DNA from: an uncultured beta proteobacterium
GTDB taxonomy: Bacteria; Pseudomonadota; Gammaproteobacteria; Burkholderiales; Burkholderiaceae_A
Direction of reading: 5' to 3'
Length of the DNA: 64,000 nucleotides
NCBI GenBank assembly: GCA_902586195.1
Contig: CACIGF010000001.1
Span: 278,243 to 342,242, forward strand
The position numbers and the translations under genes were made by a program. Within the stretch, counting starts at the first letter, position 1. Each line of letters begins with the position of its first letter. The notes below the pieces were generated by a model. That model was given only the letters and a program-made list of their open reading frames with translations, made no database searches and had not been told where the DNA came from. This document shows positions 1-11,945 of the stretch, piece by piece.

Positions 1-3000
1 CCCTAGTCTTCCAGCTTGAAGTTTTGAAAAATTTTGTCAATAATCCTGTCTGGTTTTGTATCGATGAAACTATAAAGTTTCCGTAACAGTTATAGAAATA
101 GTTTGATTCGACTATTCCATTTTTTTCCCAGTAGCCTTCAACACTAATAAATATGGATTGTAAAATGGTTTCTTTGTTTTCTTCAAAAAGATTGTTGGAG
201 ACGATTAAATTCAAACTACCTGTTTCGTCTTCCATGGTTATAAATACTGTACCTTTAGCAGTTTTTGGACGTTGACGATTTGTGATTAACCCCCTTGCTT
301 TTAATAACTCTTTAGAAGAGGTTTTTTTTATTTCCATAATAGATTTTCCCGGGATTATGTTTCTTAGAAAAGAAACAGGGTGATCTTTCAAGGAAAATCC
401 TAATCCGTTATAGTCAAGGATCATTTTACATAGGTTATTTGGAAGTCCTAGTTGATCTTTCTTGAGAGACTTTTCTACAATCTTACTTGTTTTTAGTATC
501 CCATTGAATTTAGTGTCCCCAATCGCAGACCAAGTGGCATGAAAACGATTTTTGTCAAAATCTCTTAATGCTCCAATACTTCCTAGTATCTCTACTTCCT
601 TTTTTTCTAATCCAACTCTTCTGCATAAATCAGCAATTGAGGAATACTCATGCAACCCTCTCATCATTTCTATTTTTCTTAATTTCTTTTGAGGAATCTT
701 TTTTATCTGGTTAAGTCCTAGGCGCACTGGAAATAATTTTGAATCGTCTGTATCCATTGTCGATTGGTATTCTAAAGCGGTTTCAAATGTACTTACCTGC
801 ACATCAATTGGTAACACGATAACGCGGTGATCTTTTGCATCTCGTATTAGCTGGTCTGGATGATAAAATCCAAGTGGTTGAGAATTTAATAGAGAAGCTA
901 GAAAAACATCAGGGTGATGATTTTTGATCCATGCGCTAAAGTAAACTAATAAGGCAAAACTTGCTGCATGCGATTCTGGAAAACCATATTCCCCAAATCC
1001 ATGTATTTGAGAAAAAACTTTTTCCGCAAAGTCACTTGAGTAACCCTTACTTTTCATGCCACTTAAAATTTTTTGGTGAAAAAAATCCATTGCTTTTTTG
1101 CTCTTCCATGTTGATAGAGAGCGCCTAAGTTGGTCAGCTTCTCCTGGAGTAAAGTTAGCGGCCTCAATAGCTAGCTCCATAACCTGCTCTTGAAATATTG
1201 GAACCCCTAGTGTTCTATGTAAGATTTTTTTTATTGCTTCGCTTGGGTATTTATAAGGTAATTTATCCCTTCGTCGTTTTAAATAAGGATGTATCATTCC
1301 TCCTTTTATTGGACCAGGGCGTACTATAGCTACTTCTATTACAAGATCATAAAAACAGGATGGCTTAAGTTTTATTAGCATGGCCATCTGCGCTCTCGAC
1401 TCAATCTGGAATACTCCAACTGTATCAGCTTTCGAAATCATTTTATAAGTACTAGGATCATCTTTAGGAATATCCTGAAGTGAGTACGATACATTTTTCT
1501 TCTCAACTTTTAAAAATTTATTCTTTTCCTTTAGAAAGAAAAGAGACTTTTGTATAGCTGAAAGCATACCGAGCCCTAAGATATCAATTTTTAATATATT
1601 TAATTCCTCAATATCATACTTATTCCATTGTATGACCGTTCTATTTTCCATTTTTGCATTTTCAATCGGAACCATATGGTACAAAGGAGAGCTACTAATA
1701 ATGAATCCTCCTACATGTTGTGATAGATGCCTAGGAAAATTTAAGATTTGATTGCTTATTTTTATCCACCAATACACTTTTACAAAAATTTCATATTCAC
1801 TAAATCCTTTAAAAAATTTTGAAATCAGTGAAAAACTTTCTAGTATAAAAAGCTTTATGTTTTTTGGATTTATAATTTCTTCCTTCTCCCAATAAAAATT
1901 TATAGATAACTTTTTGATTAAGTTAGGAGGTATTTCTAGGGACTTTCCAACATCTCTGATAGCTGATTTTTTTTTATAGGTTATAGTGGCTGCTGTAAGA
2001 GCGGCTCTTTTTGTACCATATCGGTTATATATATATTGGATTACTTCTTCTCTTCTTTTGTGTTCAAAGTCGATATCAATGTCAGGGGGTTCATTTCTTT
2101 CTTTTGAAAGAAAACGTGCGAAAAGCATATTTGACCTAATCGGATCTACTTCTGTTATACCTAGGTAATAACAAACAGCTGAATTTGCAGCAGAACCTCT
2201 CCCTTGACATAGAATATTTCTGGATTTTGCGAAAGAAATAATATCATATACAGTTAAAAAATAGCATTCGTATTTCATTTGCGAGATAATTTTCAATTCA
2301 TTTAATATTTGTCTAAATATTCGAATTGGCACCTTTTCTTGACTGTTTGTTGCCTCCCTTTTTTTTATACCTTTTTTTACAAGATATTTTAACCATCGCT
2401 TATTATCAATATTTTTTGGTGATAGGTTGGTAGGGTAGTTGTATGTAATTTCGTCTAAGCTAAAGTTGCATTCATTTTGAATATAGATACTATTTCGTAA
2501 AAATGTATCGATATACAAGCTAGATAAAACGTTTTTCTCTCTCAGATACTGTTCTGAGTTTTTAGAAATTCTATAACCACATCTATTTAAAGGAATACCT
2601 AAGCGAATTGAGGTTAGAACATCAAGGAGGGGCTTTAGCGATTTGTGACTAATACATACATTACTAGTTGCGGTTACTTTAATATTATTTTTATTACTAA
2701 ATTCTAATAATCTTTTTTGATATGAAGTCGTTCCAGTTTCTAAATTATTAGAATATGCTAATGCGAAATATTTGAAGCTGAATTGTAACCAGTCTGATAT
2801 ATATTGTAATTTTTCTAAATTTAATGGTGATGAAGGTAATAGTAGTATAGCAAAGCAGTTTTCTATATTTTTAGAGCTTATAGTTTTAGTATTTAGATAG
2901 TAAAAATTTTTTTCGGATTTTTCTCTTGCTATAGTTATTAGTTTACATAACTCTTTCCAACCTGTCTTATTCTTTACAAGAAGGATAAGATTGTAAAATA

Positions 3001-3247
3001 ATGAAAGGTTTTTTTCTTTAACCCAAAACTGCGATCCGCAAATCAGTTTTATATTGTTTTGTTTAGCAGTTTTATGTGCCCGCACTAACCCGGAAACTGA
3101 TACCTCATCTGTAATAGCGATTGATTTATATCCTAAATATTTTGCTCTTTCAATTATTTCTTCTGGGCTAGATCCCCCCTTTAAAAATGAGAAGTTGCTC
3201 CGGCAAATCAATTCTGAGTATTCGATATTCTTACCAGAATTTTCCAT
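1..3247 (-). CDS. dnaE2: Error-prone DNA polymerase DnaE2 (3' end beyond window)
   Basis: C-family polymerase of the SOS mutasome; with ImuA and ImuB it copies damaged DNA and causes induced mutation. The minus frame is open from the ATG at 3247 to the left edge, at least 1082 codons, close to the usual full length, so only a few residues should be missing. An N-terminal PHP-type region starts at YSELICRSNFSFLKGG. The catalytic motif PPDIDIDFEH is at about residues 387-396, and ILCQGRGSAANS and MISKADTVGVFQIESRAQM are family signatures. The C-terminal OB region (GLITNRQRPKTAKG, MEDETG) is present. The start lies 17 bases inside the end of imuB, so translation is probably coupled. I translated the frame through to the edge and found no stop or frameshift. 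Confidence 0.95.
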   Translation of the reverse strand, partial: MENSGKNIEYSELICRSNFSFLKGGSSPEEIIERAKYLGYKSIAITDEVSVSGLVRAHKTAKQNNIKLICGSQFWVKEKNLSLFYNLILLVKNKTGWKELCKLITIAREKSEKNFYYLNTKTISSKNIENCFAILLLPSSPLNLEKLQYISDWLQFSFKYFALAYSNNLETGTTSYQKRLLEFSNKNNIKVTATSNVCISHKSLKPLLDVLTSIRLGIPLNRCGYRISKNSEQYLREKNVLSSLYIDTFLRNSIYIQNECNFSLDEITYNYPTNLSPKNIDNKRWLKYLVKKGIKKREATNSQEKVPIRIFRQILNELKIISQMKYECYFLTVYDIISFAKSRNILCQGRGSAANSAVCYYLGITEVDPIRSNMLFARFLSKERNEPPDIDIDFEHKRREEVIQYIYNRYGTKRAALTAATITYKKKSAIRDVGKSLEIPPNLIKKLSINFYWEKEEIINPKNIKLFILESFSLISKFFKGFSEYEIFVKVYWWIKISNQILNFPRHLSQHVGGFIISSSPLYHMVPIENAKMENRTVIQWNKYDIEELNILKIDILGLGMLSAIQKSLFFLKEKNKFLKVEKKNVSYSLQDIPKDDPSTYKMISKADTVGVFQIESRAQMAMLIKLKPSCFYDLVIEVAIVRPGPIKGGMIHPYLKRRRDKLPYKYPSEAIKKILHRTLGVPIFQEQVMELAIEAANFTPGEADQLRRSLSTWKSKKAMDFFHQKILSGMKSKGYSSDFAEKVFSQIHGFGEYGFPESHAASFALLVYFSAWIKNHHPDVFLASLLNSQPLGFYHPDQLIRDAKDHRVIVLPIDVQVSTFETALEYQSTMDTDDSKLFPVRLGLNQIKKIPQKKLRKIEMMRGLHEYSSIADLCRRVGLEKKEVEILGSIGALRDFDKNRFHATWSAIGDTKFNGILKTSKIVEKSLKKDQLGLPNNLCKMILDYNGLGFSLKDHPVSFLRNIIPGKSIMEIKKTSSKELLKARGLITNRQRPKTAKGTVFITMEDETGSLNLIVSNNLFEENKETILQSIFISVEGYWEKNGIVESNYFYNCYGNFIVSSIQNQTGLLTKFFKTSSWKTR

Positions 3248-4565
3248 GGAGATACCAGTTTTTCTCAGGCGTTAAATAAATCCATACTCTCTCGCAGGCG
3301 ATTGTATCAGCAATATAATAATCTCTCTTGACGGGCTTGGCTGTCCACCAGTTTGTTTCAATTCTTTCTAAATTATTATGTATCTCAAGTATTCCTTTAT
3401 AGTATGGTTTTTTATATCTTTCTTCTAATAATATGGGCTCCTCATAGAGCCATATGGCTCCTGGTTCTGTTTCTTTACCTCTATTTTGCAAAGTAGTTAA
3501 TTCGTTAATATCAGCTAAAGAATACATATTAAACTTTTGTTCTGGCGCATGATTTGATTTATTCTTAAAAAAGATAATTGATGATGGCTTCAGCCTACTA
3601 CTAACTACATCTATAAAGTCTGATATGTCACTAGAAGAATTGTTTTTTTTAAAAAATAATTCTTTATTTTTGTCGTAAACTTTAATTATTTTAGAAAAGT
3701 GTAATTTTATTCCTTTAATGCTTTCAGGAAATTCACTATGCTCAATTTTCTCCTTAGTGAGTAAGAATAATTTCTTTGGATCTTTTGTAGTTCCAGATAG
3801 ATTAATCTCGATTCTAAGAGATGAGTTTTTTCTGCTATCGTTGAAGATGGTTATCCTAATTTGACTCGTTTCTAAGTAGTATTCATTGAGTTTTAGACAG
3901 AGTATTTCTAATAGTTTTGCTACCTCGAGGAGAAGTATTTTTTTATCTAGAATAGAGTAAAGAAAGTCTTTTCTTTTTTCTATGACTATTGGCGTTATGA
4001 TTTTTTTTAGTGTTATTTCGTTATTTGAAGTGATTTGGTCAATTCTCTCTATTAAGTTTTTTCCAAATCTATGTCTTAGCCCCTTCTTAGGTAATTTAAG
4101 TATCTGCCCAATATTTTCAATCCCCAATCTTTCTAGACTAACTAAGGTTTCATTAGATTCGCAGATCATCTTAACAGGAAGAGATTTTAGTTTTTTCATC
4201 ATTCTCTTTTCATTTAGAACTTTAGCGAAAGTATTACGTTTTAAATCTAGACAAATACATTCAGATATCCAAGGGTTTCGGCTGGCAGCGATTCTAAGAT
4301 CGTAGTAATCAAAACCTTTATTTTCGATGAATTTTTTTCTTAGTTCTTGTTTTATTTTTTTTATGACATTAGACAATCCTCTTTTCAAGCGAATTACTTC
4401 AGATATCTCAATCAGTACCATATTCTTAAAATTACTCTTATAGACTTTCGGGGTAATTTCTAAAGCTATACTGACAATAGTTTTATATATATTTTCTTGA
4501 TGAGATTGTTCCAGCTTGACAGGTGTATTTTCTTTTTCCGATATTAGATACGCAATCCAAATCAT
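3231..4565 (-). CDS. imuB: ImuB, Y-family polymerase-like mutasome protein
   Basis: Catalytically inactive Y-family polymerase homologue that bridges DnaE2 and the sliding clamp in SOS mutagenesis. About 444 residues from the ATG at 4565. I prefer this start because MIWIAYLIS matches the hydrophobic beginning of the family; an in-frame ATG lies at 4601. The acidic residues expected at the polymerase active site are not seen near the N-terminus, as is normal for ImuB. A helix-hairpin-helix-like segment (LERLGIENIGQILKLP) sits in the middle, and the C-terminal part resembles the ImuB tail (GPEP-like region, then WWTAKPVKRDYYIA). The gene overlaps imuA by 83 bases and dnaE2 by 17. Sequence identity to known ImuB looks low, so assignment rests partly on gene order. 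Confidence 0.88.
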   Translation of the reverse strand: MIWIAYLISEKENTPVKLEQSHQENIYKTIVSIALEITPKVYKSNFKNMVLIEISEVIRLKRGLSNVIKKIKQELRKKFIENKGFDYYDLRIAASRNPWISECICLDLKRNTFAKVLNEKRMMKKLKSLPVKMICESNETLVSLERLGIENIGQILKLPKKGLRHRFGKNLIERIDQITSNNEITLKKIITPIVIEKRKDFLYSILDKKILLLEVAKLLEILCLKLNEYYLETSQIRITIFNDSRKNSSLRIEINLSGTTKDPKKLFLLTKEKIEHSEFPESIKGIKLHFSKIIKVYDKNKELFFKKNNSSSDISDFIDVVSSRLKPSSIIFFKNKSNHAPEQKFNMYSLADINELTTLQNRGKETEPGAIWLYEEPILLEERYKKPYYKGILEIHNNLERIETNWWTAKPVKRDYYIADTIACERVWIYLTPEKNWYLHGKFW

Positions 4566-5241
4566 AATTTTTTTCTGGCGAAGATATATCTTTTCGAGCA
4601 AAGTTTATGTTCATAGACACATCAACATCTATGAGTTTTAATTTTGTAGGGCCTCGTCTCTTAATAATATCTAGCTTAATTAAAGGATACTTCTGAGAAT
4701 AGACTGCAATCCTCAAAGGAGACGGAGATGAAATATTTTTTGCGGATAATGACCGAAATATGAAGTTTAAGCCATTGCCTTTTTTAGCTAAGAGCTGAAT
4801 TTTTCTAAGTTTTTCAAAAGTACATGGTTCCTTGACCCATGCTAACAAGGCTCCAAAGGAGTTGTTTCTAATACTTTGTTCGATTACCCAAAGTTTCTCC
4901 GTCACTTTATTTGTTTTTACAACTAGTATCAATTCTTCTCGGATTCCGAATGACTGGAATGTAGGTATATATGGTAGGTAAGGAGGGGCAAGCATTATTA
5001 AATACTTATTTTGAGAAGCAATTTTTTTTAGGGTTGGGATTAGAAGTAACATCTCACTCGCTGTGGTTTCTTTAGATAGCATTTCTATTAGACAAGATTG
5101 TGGCCACGCTCCATTAGGAAGTTCTAGATCTAAATTCTTGTGGCCACTACTAATATTTTGACAATCTCCTTTCTGGACTTCTTCAAGATCTAAGGCTTTG
5201 ATAATTTTTGTGTCCATGCTGTTTTTTAAAATTTTGTCCAT
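4483..5241 (-). CDS. imuA: ImuA, RecA/SulA-like mutasome protein
   Basis: Accessory protein of the ImuA-ImuB-DnaE2 translesion system, with a RecA-like fold. 252 residues. The start of the fold is visible as LPNGAWPQSCLIEMLS, where the Walker A loop is degenerate (no GxxGxGKT), followed by IMLAPPYLPYIPTFQSFGI, a typical ImuA segment, and GALLAWVKEP. The C-terminal stretch LDIIKRRGPTK also fits the family. The gene follows lexA after 35 bases. Its last roughly 28 codons overlap the start of imuB in another frame. An internal ATG nine codons in is an alternative start. Confidence 0.87.
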   Translation of the reverse strand: MDKILKNSMDTKIIKALDLEEVQKGDCQNISSGHKNLDLELPNGAWPQSCLIEMLSKETTASEMLLLIPTLKKIASQNKYLIMLAPPYLPYIPTFQSFGIREELILVVKTNKVTEKLWVIEQSIRNNSFGALLAWVKEPCTFEKLRKIQLLAKKGNGLNFIFRSLSAKNISSPSPLRIAVYSQKYPLIKLDIIKRRGPTKLKLIDVDVSMNINFARKDISSPEKNYDLDCVSNIGKRKYTCQAGTISSRKYI

Positions 5242-5276
5242 AATTTTTATGTAGCAGAGATTTTGAAGAAGTATCT

Positions 5277-5927
5277 TTATAAACCTAACTTTGAGTTTCT
5301 TATGACTCCTATGCCAAGACCCTCTATAACAATTGGTTGCTTCTGAATATCAACCTTTATGGTTCTAAAGTTAGAGTTTTCTGGTTCAAGGAAAATCATA
5401 TTACTTTTCTTAAAAAACCGTTTGACTGTTACTTCTTCTTCGATTCTAGCCACTACTATTTTCCCAGTAATCTTTTTAAAGCAATCACCAGATATTTTGT
5501 GTACTATCAATAGATCATCTTCAAGAATTCCAGCATCTTTCATACTCATTCCTTTTACTCTTAGTAGATAATCTGGTTTTATGGAAAATAGAGAAGGGTC
5601 TATATGGAACTCTTCTTCTACATGTTCTGCTGCTAATATTGGAGCGCCCGCAGCTACCCTTCCTATCAAAGGCAACGATAAATAACCATAACCCTCCTTT
5701 TGAGACTTTTCTGACGAACCAGAAAGTTTGATGCTACGTGAAGCTCCTGGAACCATTGATATAGCACCCTTTCTCACAAGTGCTTTAAGGTGTTCTTCAG
5801 CTGCATTGGGGGATTTAAATCCAAGTGCTTCACAGATTTCAGCTCTTGTTGGAGGAAACCCTCTCCTCTCAATGTAGGAAGCAATCATATCCAAAATTTG
5901 CTGTTGCCTTAATGTCAAAGCTTTCAT
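5277..5927 (-). CDS. lexA: LexA repressor
   Basis: SOS repressor: represses damage-inducible genes and cleaves itself when RecA filaments form. 216 residues. The N-terminal winged helix (residues 1-65, with RRGFPPTRAEICEALGF) is followed by the S24 autoprotease domain. The cleavage bond is A93-G94 (in GRVAAGAP), the nucleophile is S128 (GMSM) and the general base is K169 (TVKRF). All three are present, so it should be cleavable. It leads the lexA-imuA-imuB-dnaE2 operon and has a LexA box 18 bases before its ATG, so it should repress itself and the mutasome. It may be a second, cassette-specific LexA; the window cannot tell. Confidence 0.96.
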   Translation of the reverse strand: MKALTLRQQQILDMIASYIERRGFPPTRAEICEALGFKSPNAAEEHLKALVRKGAISMVPGASRSIKLSGSSEKSQKEGYGYLSLPLIGRVAAGAPILAAEHVEEEFHIDPSLFSIKPDYLLRVKGMSMKDAGILEDDLLIVHKISGDCFKKITGKIVVARIEEEVTVKRFFKKSNMIFLEPENSNFRTIKVDIQKQPIVIEGLGIGVIRNSKLGL

Positions 5928-5944
5928 GCTTAGCCTTATATTTA

Positions 5945-5964
5945 TACTGAATATTTATACAGTA
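5945..5964 (-). promoter_or_regulatory. SOS box (LexA operator) of the lexA-imuAB-dnaE2 operon
   Basis: The 20-base site reads TACTG, ten A/T bases, CAGTA, an exact match to the CTG-N10-CAG rule with both extended half sites. It begins 18 bases upstream of the lexA start. On the minus strand it overlaps a possible -10 (TATACT) with TTGCAT about 15 bases further upstream, so bound LexA would block the promoter. Confidence 0.88.
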
Positions 5965-5999
5965 TATTTTTTTTATTTTTTATGCAAGCTTTTTTTAAA

Positions 6000-7661
6000 C
6001 TACATCCTTTCGTAGTTTGGCCCCCCCCCACCTTCGGGAGTTATCCAGTTGATATTTTGTGTTGGGTCTTTGATATCGCATGCCTTACAATGCAAACAAT
6101 TTTGAGCGTTGATTTTCAATTCTTTAGCGGAATTGATATCTTCAGTTGGTTGCCCTGTAGATGAAACGTACTCATATACTGCAGCCGGGCAATATCGGGT
6201 TTCTGGTCCTTGAAAACGAGAAAGATTAACATCTAAAGGTGTTTTTTTATTAGATAATAATAGGTGAGTTGGTTGATCATCACGATGATTTGTACCTGAA
6301 AAGGGTAAGGAAGAAATACGGTCAAAAGATATTTTATTGTCAGGTTTGGGATAGTTGATTTCCTTGAATTTTTTCGCACTTTCAAGAAACAGATGGTCTT
6401 CTTTTTTATTTTTAAGGTTGAGAAAAGATTGATTTGGAAGAAAGAGATTTTCAATTTTAAAAAAGACTCCCCCTAAGAAAATTCCTTTGCTCATAAATCC
6501 TTTAAAATTTCTCGCTTTATTTAATTCAGTAAAAAGCGATGAGTTGAAAAATTTTTCTTCGTAATTTTCTAATGAAGTGCCATTTTTTTCTTGTAACTTC
6601 GTGTGTATAGATTCAGCAACAATTATTCCGCTTTTTATAGCTGCATGAGTACCTTTTATTTTTGCCGGGTTGAGAAAGCCAGCATCACAACCAATGAGAG
6701 CGCCTCCTGGAAAATATAGTTTTGGCAAACTAAATAGACCTCCTCCAGTAATTGTCCGTGCTCCATAGCCGACTCTTCGCCCATTGGCTAACAATTTATT
6801 AATTTTAGGGTGGTTTTTTAACTTCTGAAATTCTTCAAATGGAGAAAACCAGGGATTTTTATAGTTCAAGCCAACAATTAAACCGAGTGAAATTTGGGAG
6901 TTATTCATGTGGTATAAGAAAGACCCTCCATAGACTTTATTGTTCAGAGGCCATCCAAAACCGTGCCATACTTCTCCTGGCCGGGATACGTTCTCGGGTA
7001 TTTTCCATAGTTCTTTGATTCCAATGCTATAACTTTGGGGGCTTGAAAAGGCGTTAAGTTTGTATCTTGCAATTAGTTTTTTGCCAAGGTGGCCTCTGGA
7101 CCCTTCAGCAAAAAGATTGAATTTAGCTTTTAAGTGGATTGGTGGACTATAATTTTCGGATTTTTTGCCATTTTTCAGGATTCCAAAGGGTCCAGTCTCA
7201 ACTCCAACAACATTATCTTTAATATCAAGTAGTAAGTTCTTTGCAGAGTAACCAGTAAAAATATCGACGCCTAAATTTTCAGCTATCTCGCCCATCCACT
7301 TTACTACCTCTGAAAGACTCACCACAAAATGGTTTTTGTTACTTAACGTATTAGGAAGCAAAAAGTTCGGAATTTTTAACGCATTTTTTTTAGTAAAATA
7401 GAAAAAGTAATCTTTTGTAACCGGAGTGACTATAGGCGGGTTAGTATTCTTCCAATTCGGAAGTAGTTCAGCCAAACTGGTAACGTCTATTACCGCGCCT
7501 GACAAGGTATGTCCGCCGATCTGAGAGGCTTTCTCAACTACACAAACCGAAATATCCTGATTATTTTCACTTGCAAGCTGTTTTAATTTTATTGCCGCTG
7601 ACAGCCCAGAGGGCCCCGCTCCTACTATTAGCACATCGTAATTGATTTCTTCTATTTCCAT
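6000..7661 (-). CDS. etfD: Electron transfer flavoprotein-ubiquinone oxidoreductase
   Basis: Inner-membrane flavoprotein that passes electrons from reduced ETF (acyl-CoA, sarcosine or dimethylglycine dehydrogenases) to ubiquinone. 553 residues. The N-terminal FAD-binding motif is DVLIVGAGPSGLSAA (about residues 9-23). The C-terminal 4Fe-4S cluster ligands are C491, C522, C525 and C528 (CLHCKAC). The ending WITPEGGGGPNYERM is the usual C-terminus of the family and is encoded over a run of nine G on the coding strand. The gene stands alone; its stop is 72 bases from the lexA start. The ETF subunits are not in the window. Confidence 0.96.
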   Translation of the reverse strand: MEIEEINYDVLIVGAGPSGLSAAIKLKQLASENNQDISVCVVEKASQIGGHTLSGAVIDVTSLAELLPNWKNTNPPIVTPVTKDYFFYFTKKNALKIPNFLLPNTLSNKNHFVVSLSEVVKWMGEIAENLGVDIFTGYSAKNLLLDIKDNVVGVETGPFGILKNGKKSENYSPPIHLKAKFNLFAEGSRGHLGKKLIARYKLNAFSSPQSYSIGIKELWKIPENVSRPGEVWHGFGWPLNNKVYGGSFLYHMNNSQISLGLIVGLNYKNPWFSPFEEFQKLKNHPKINKLLANGRRVGYGARTITGGGLFSLPKLYFPGGALIGCDAGFLNPAKIKGTHAAIKSGIIVAESIHTKLQEKNGTSLENYEEKFFNSSLFTELNKARNFKGFMSKGIFLGGVFFKIENLFLPNQSFLNLKNKKEDHLFLESAKKFKEINYPKPDNKISFDRISSLPFSGTNHRDDQPTHLLLSNKKTPLDVNLSRFQGPETRYCPAAVYEYVSSTGQPTEDINSAKELKINAQNCLHCKACDIKDPTQNINWITPEGGGGPNYERM

Positions 7662-7735
7662 AACATGATTATAAAACCTAATAATTTTTAAAGAACATTG
7701 GGAACATAAGGAATTCGAAAAAATATTTACACTGA

Positions 7736-10316
<2,581 letters not shown>

Positions 10317-10355
10317 GCCCCAAGATATTTTTAAGTGGTAGAAAAGAGGATTTGG

Positions 10356-11627
10356 ATGAGTACGATAACTGATATATTTGCTAGAGAAATAATAGACAGT
10401 AGAGGTAATCCTACGGTTGAATGTGACGTTGTTCTGGATTCGGGTGTTGTAGGGAGAGCTGCCGTTCCGAGCGGGGCTTCTACAGGAAAAGCGGAAGCAG
10501 TAGAAATCAGAGACAACGATGAAAGGTTTGCTGGTAAAGGTGTTTTAAAAGCAGTAGAAACTATTCGAAATGAAATCGCTGAATGTATTTTGGGACTCGA
10601 TGCTGAACGACAAGCGGAGATTGATCGACAATTAGTTCTACTTGATGGAACTTCAGATAAATCAAGACTTGGTGCTAACTCAATTCTTGCTGTGTCGTTA
10701 GCAATAGCTAAGGCATCCGCATTAAATATGAAGATACCTCTTTTTAGGTATATTGGAGGAACTGTTGCAAGTTATCTTCCTGTACCTATGATGAATGTTA
10801 TGAATGGTGGTGCTCATGCTAATAATAATTTAGATATTCAAGAATTCATGATTGTACCGCATGGATTCGGGTCATTCAGGGAATCGCTGAGATGTGGTTG
10901 TGAAATCTTCCAGTCTTTAAAACTATTGCTAGAAAAAAAAAGTCTCTCCTCAGCGGTAGGTGATGAGGGAGGTTTTAGCCCGTCACTAAAAAGTCATGAG
11001 GAAGCGTTAGATTTGATCATTAATGCGATTGAGGTGGCTGGTTATCAACCTAAAGAGGAGGTCGGATTGGCATTGGACTGCGCTAGTTCCGAGTTTTATA
11101 ATGATGGAAAGTATTTATTGCAGGACGGAAAGGAAAATCTTAGCTCTGATGAATTTATAGATTTTCTTGAATCGCTGTGCATTCGTTACCCTATAGTGTC
11201 TATAGAAGATGGAATTGCTGAAGATGATTGGAAGGGATGGAGAAAATTGACGGAGAGACTAGGCAATAAAATACAGCTAGTTGGTGATGATCTATTTGTC
11301 ACTAATACTAACCTGTTACAAAAAGGAATTGACCATAACGTTGCCAATTCAATTTTAATTAAAATAAACCAAATCGGTACTTTGTCTGAAACTCTTGCAG
11401 CGATAGAATTAGCAAAAAAAAATAGTTATTCGACAGTTGTTTCTCATCGTTCAGGCGAAACTGAGGATGTATCTATAGCGGATATAGCGGTTGGTACTAA
11501 CGCTTATCAAATAAAAACAGGGTCTTTGTCTAGAAGTGAGAGGGTTTGTAAATATAATCAGTTATTACGAATAGAAGAGGATTTGGGTCAGGATGCTAAA
11601 TTTTTGGGTAAAAAAACCTTCACTTAA
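10356..11627 (+). CDS. eno: Enolase
   Basis: Converts 2-phosphoglycerate to phosphoenolpyruvate, which feeds glycolysis, the neighbouring kdsA reaction and, if present, the serine cycle. 423 residues. The ATG at 10356 is chosen over an upstream GTG (10335): it has the purine-rich AAGAGGA 6 bases before it and gives the conserved [20 protein letters not shown]. Catalytic regions [27 protein letters not shown] and SHRSGETED (general base Lys in LIKINQIGT) are intact. Confidence 0.97.
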   Translation: MSTITDIFAREIIDSRGNPTVECDVVLDSGVVGRAAVPSGASTGKAEAVEIRDNDERFAGKGVLKAVETIRNEIAECILGLDAERQAEIDRQLVLLDGTSDKSRLGANSILAVSLAIAKASALNMKIPLFRYIGGTVASYLPVPMMNVMNGGAHANNNLDIQEFMIVPHGFGSFRESLRCGCEIFQSLKLLLEKKSLSSAVGDEGGFSPSLKSHEEALDLIINAIEVAGYQPKEEVGLALDCASSEFYNDGKYLLQDGKENLSSDEFIDFLESLCIRYPIVSIEDGIAEDDWKGWRKLTERLGNKIQLVGDDLFVTNTNLLQKGIDHNVANSILIKINQIGTLSETLAAIELAKKNSYSTVVSHRSGETEDVSIADIAVGTNAYQIKTGSLSRSERVCKYNQLLRIEEDLGQDAKFLGKKTFT

Positions 11628-11657
11628 AATTAGAATTGTTTTAAGCAATTTGGTCGA

Positions 11658-11945
11658 ATGAAATTTTTAAAAAGTTTTACATTTGGAACAACGATACTCG
11701 TTTTCTTTCTAATAACTGTCCAGATGGTCTTATGGTTTGGAGAAGGCGGTTGGCTAGCTACTATAGCTAAACAAAATAATTTTCTTGAGTTAGAGAAGGC
11801 AGTTCAGGAGGACGAAGAAATACTGTTAAAATTAAGAGCTGAGGCTCGAGATCTACAAGAGGGTCATAGGTCAATAGAGGAAAGAGCTCGTTTTCAACAT
11901 GGAATGTTAGAAAAAGGAGAAGTATTTATTCAGTTGCGCCCATAG
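11658..11945 (+). CDS. ftsB: Cell division protein FtsB
   Basis: Small bitopic divisome protein that joins FtsL and FtsQ. 95 residues: a short cytoplasmic start, one membrane helix (about residues 7-27), then a periplasmic coiled coil (about 38-80) with the FGEGGWL turn typical of FtsB just after the membrane. It follows eno by 30 bases, the usual place for ftsB in gamma- and betaproteobacteria. Its end overlaps the convergent hslO end by 16 bases. Confidence 0.92.
   Translation: MKFLKSFTFGTTILVFFLITVQMVLWFGEGGWLATIAKQNNFLELEKAVQEDEEILLKLRAEARDLQEGHRSIEERARFQHGMLEKGEVFIQLRP

Noticed and set aside
3..92. Apparent C-terminal end of dnaE2 in a second frame (ending KLED then TAG at 3-5), suggesting a frameshift
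   Set aside because: The frame that starts at 3247 stays open to the edge without stops and keeps family-like sequence to the end; the other frame has a stop at about 90-92 and is only a short chance run.
6021..6029. Run of nine C as a phase-variation tract in the ETF-QO gene
   Set aside because: It encodes the conserved GGGGP near the C-terminus of the family, so it is explained by the protein.
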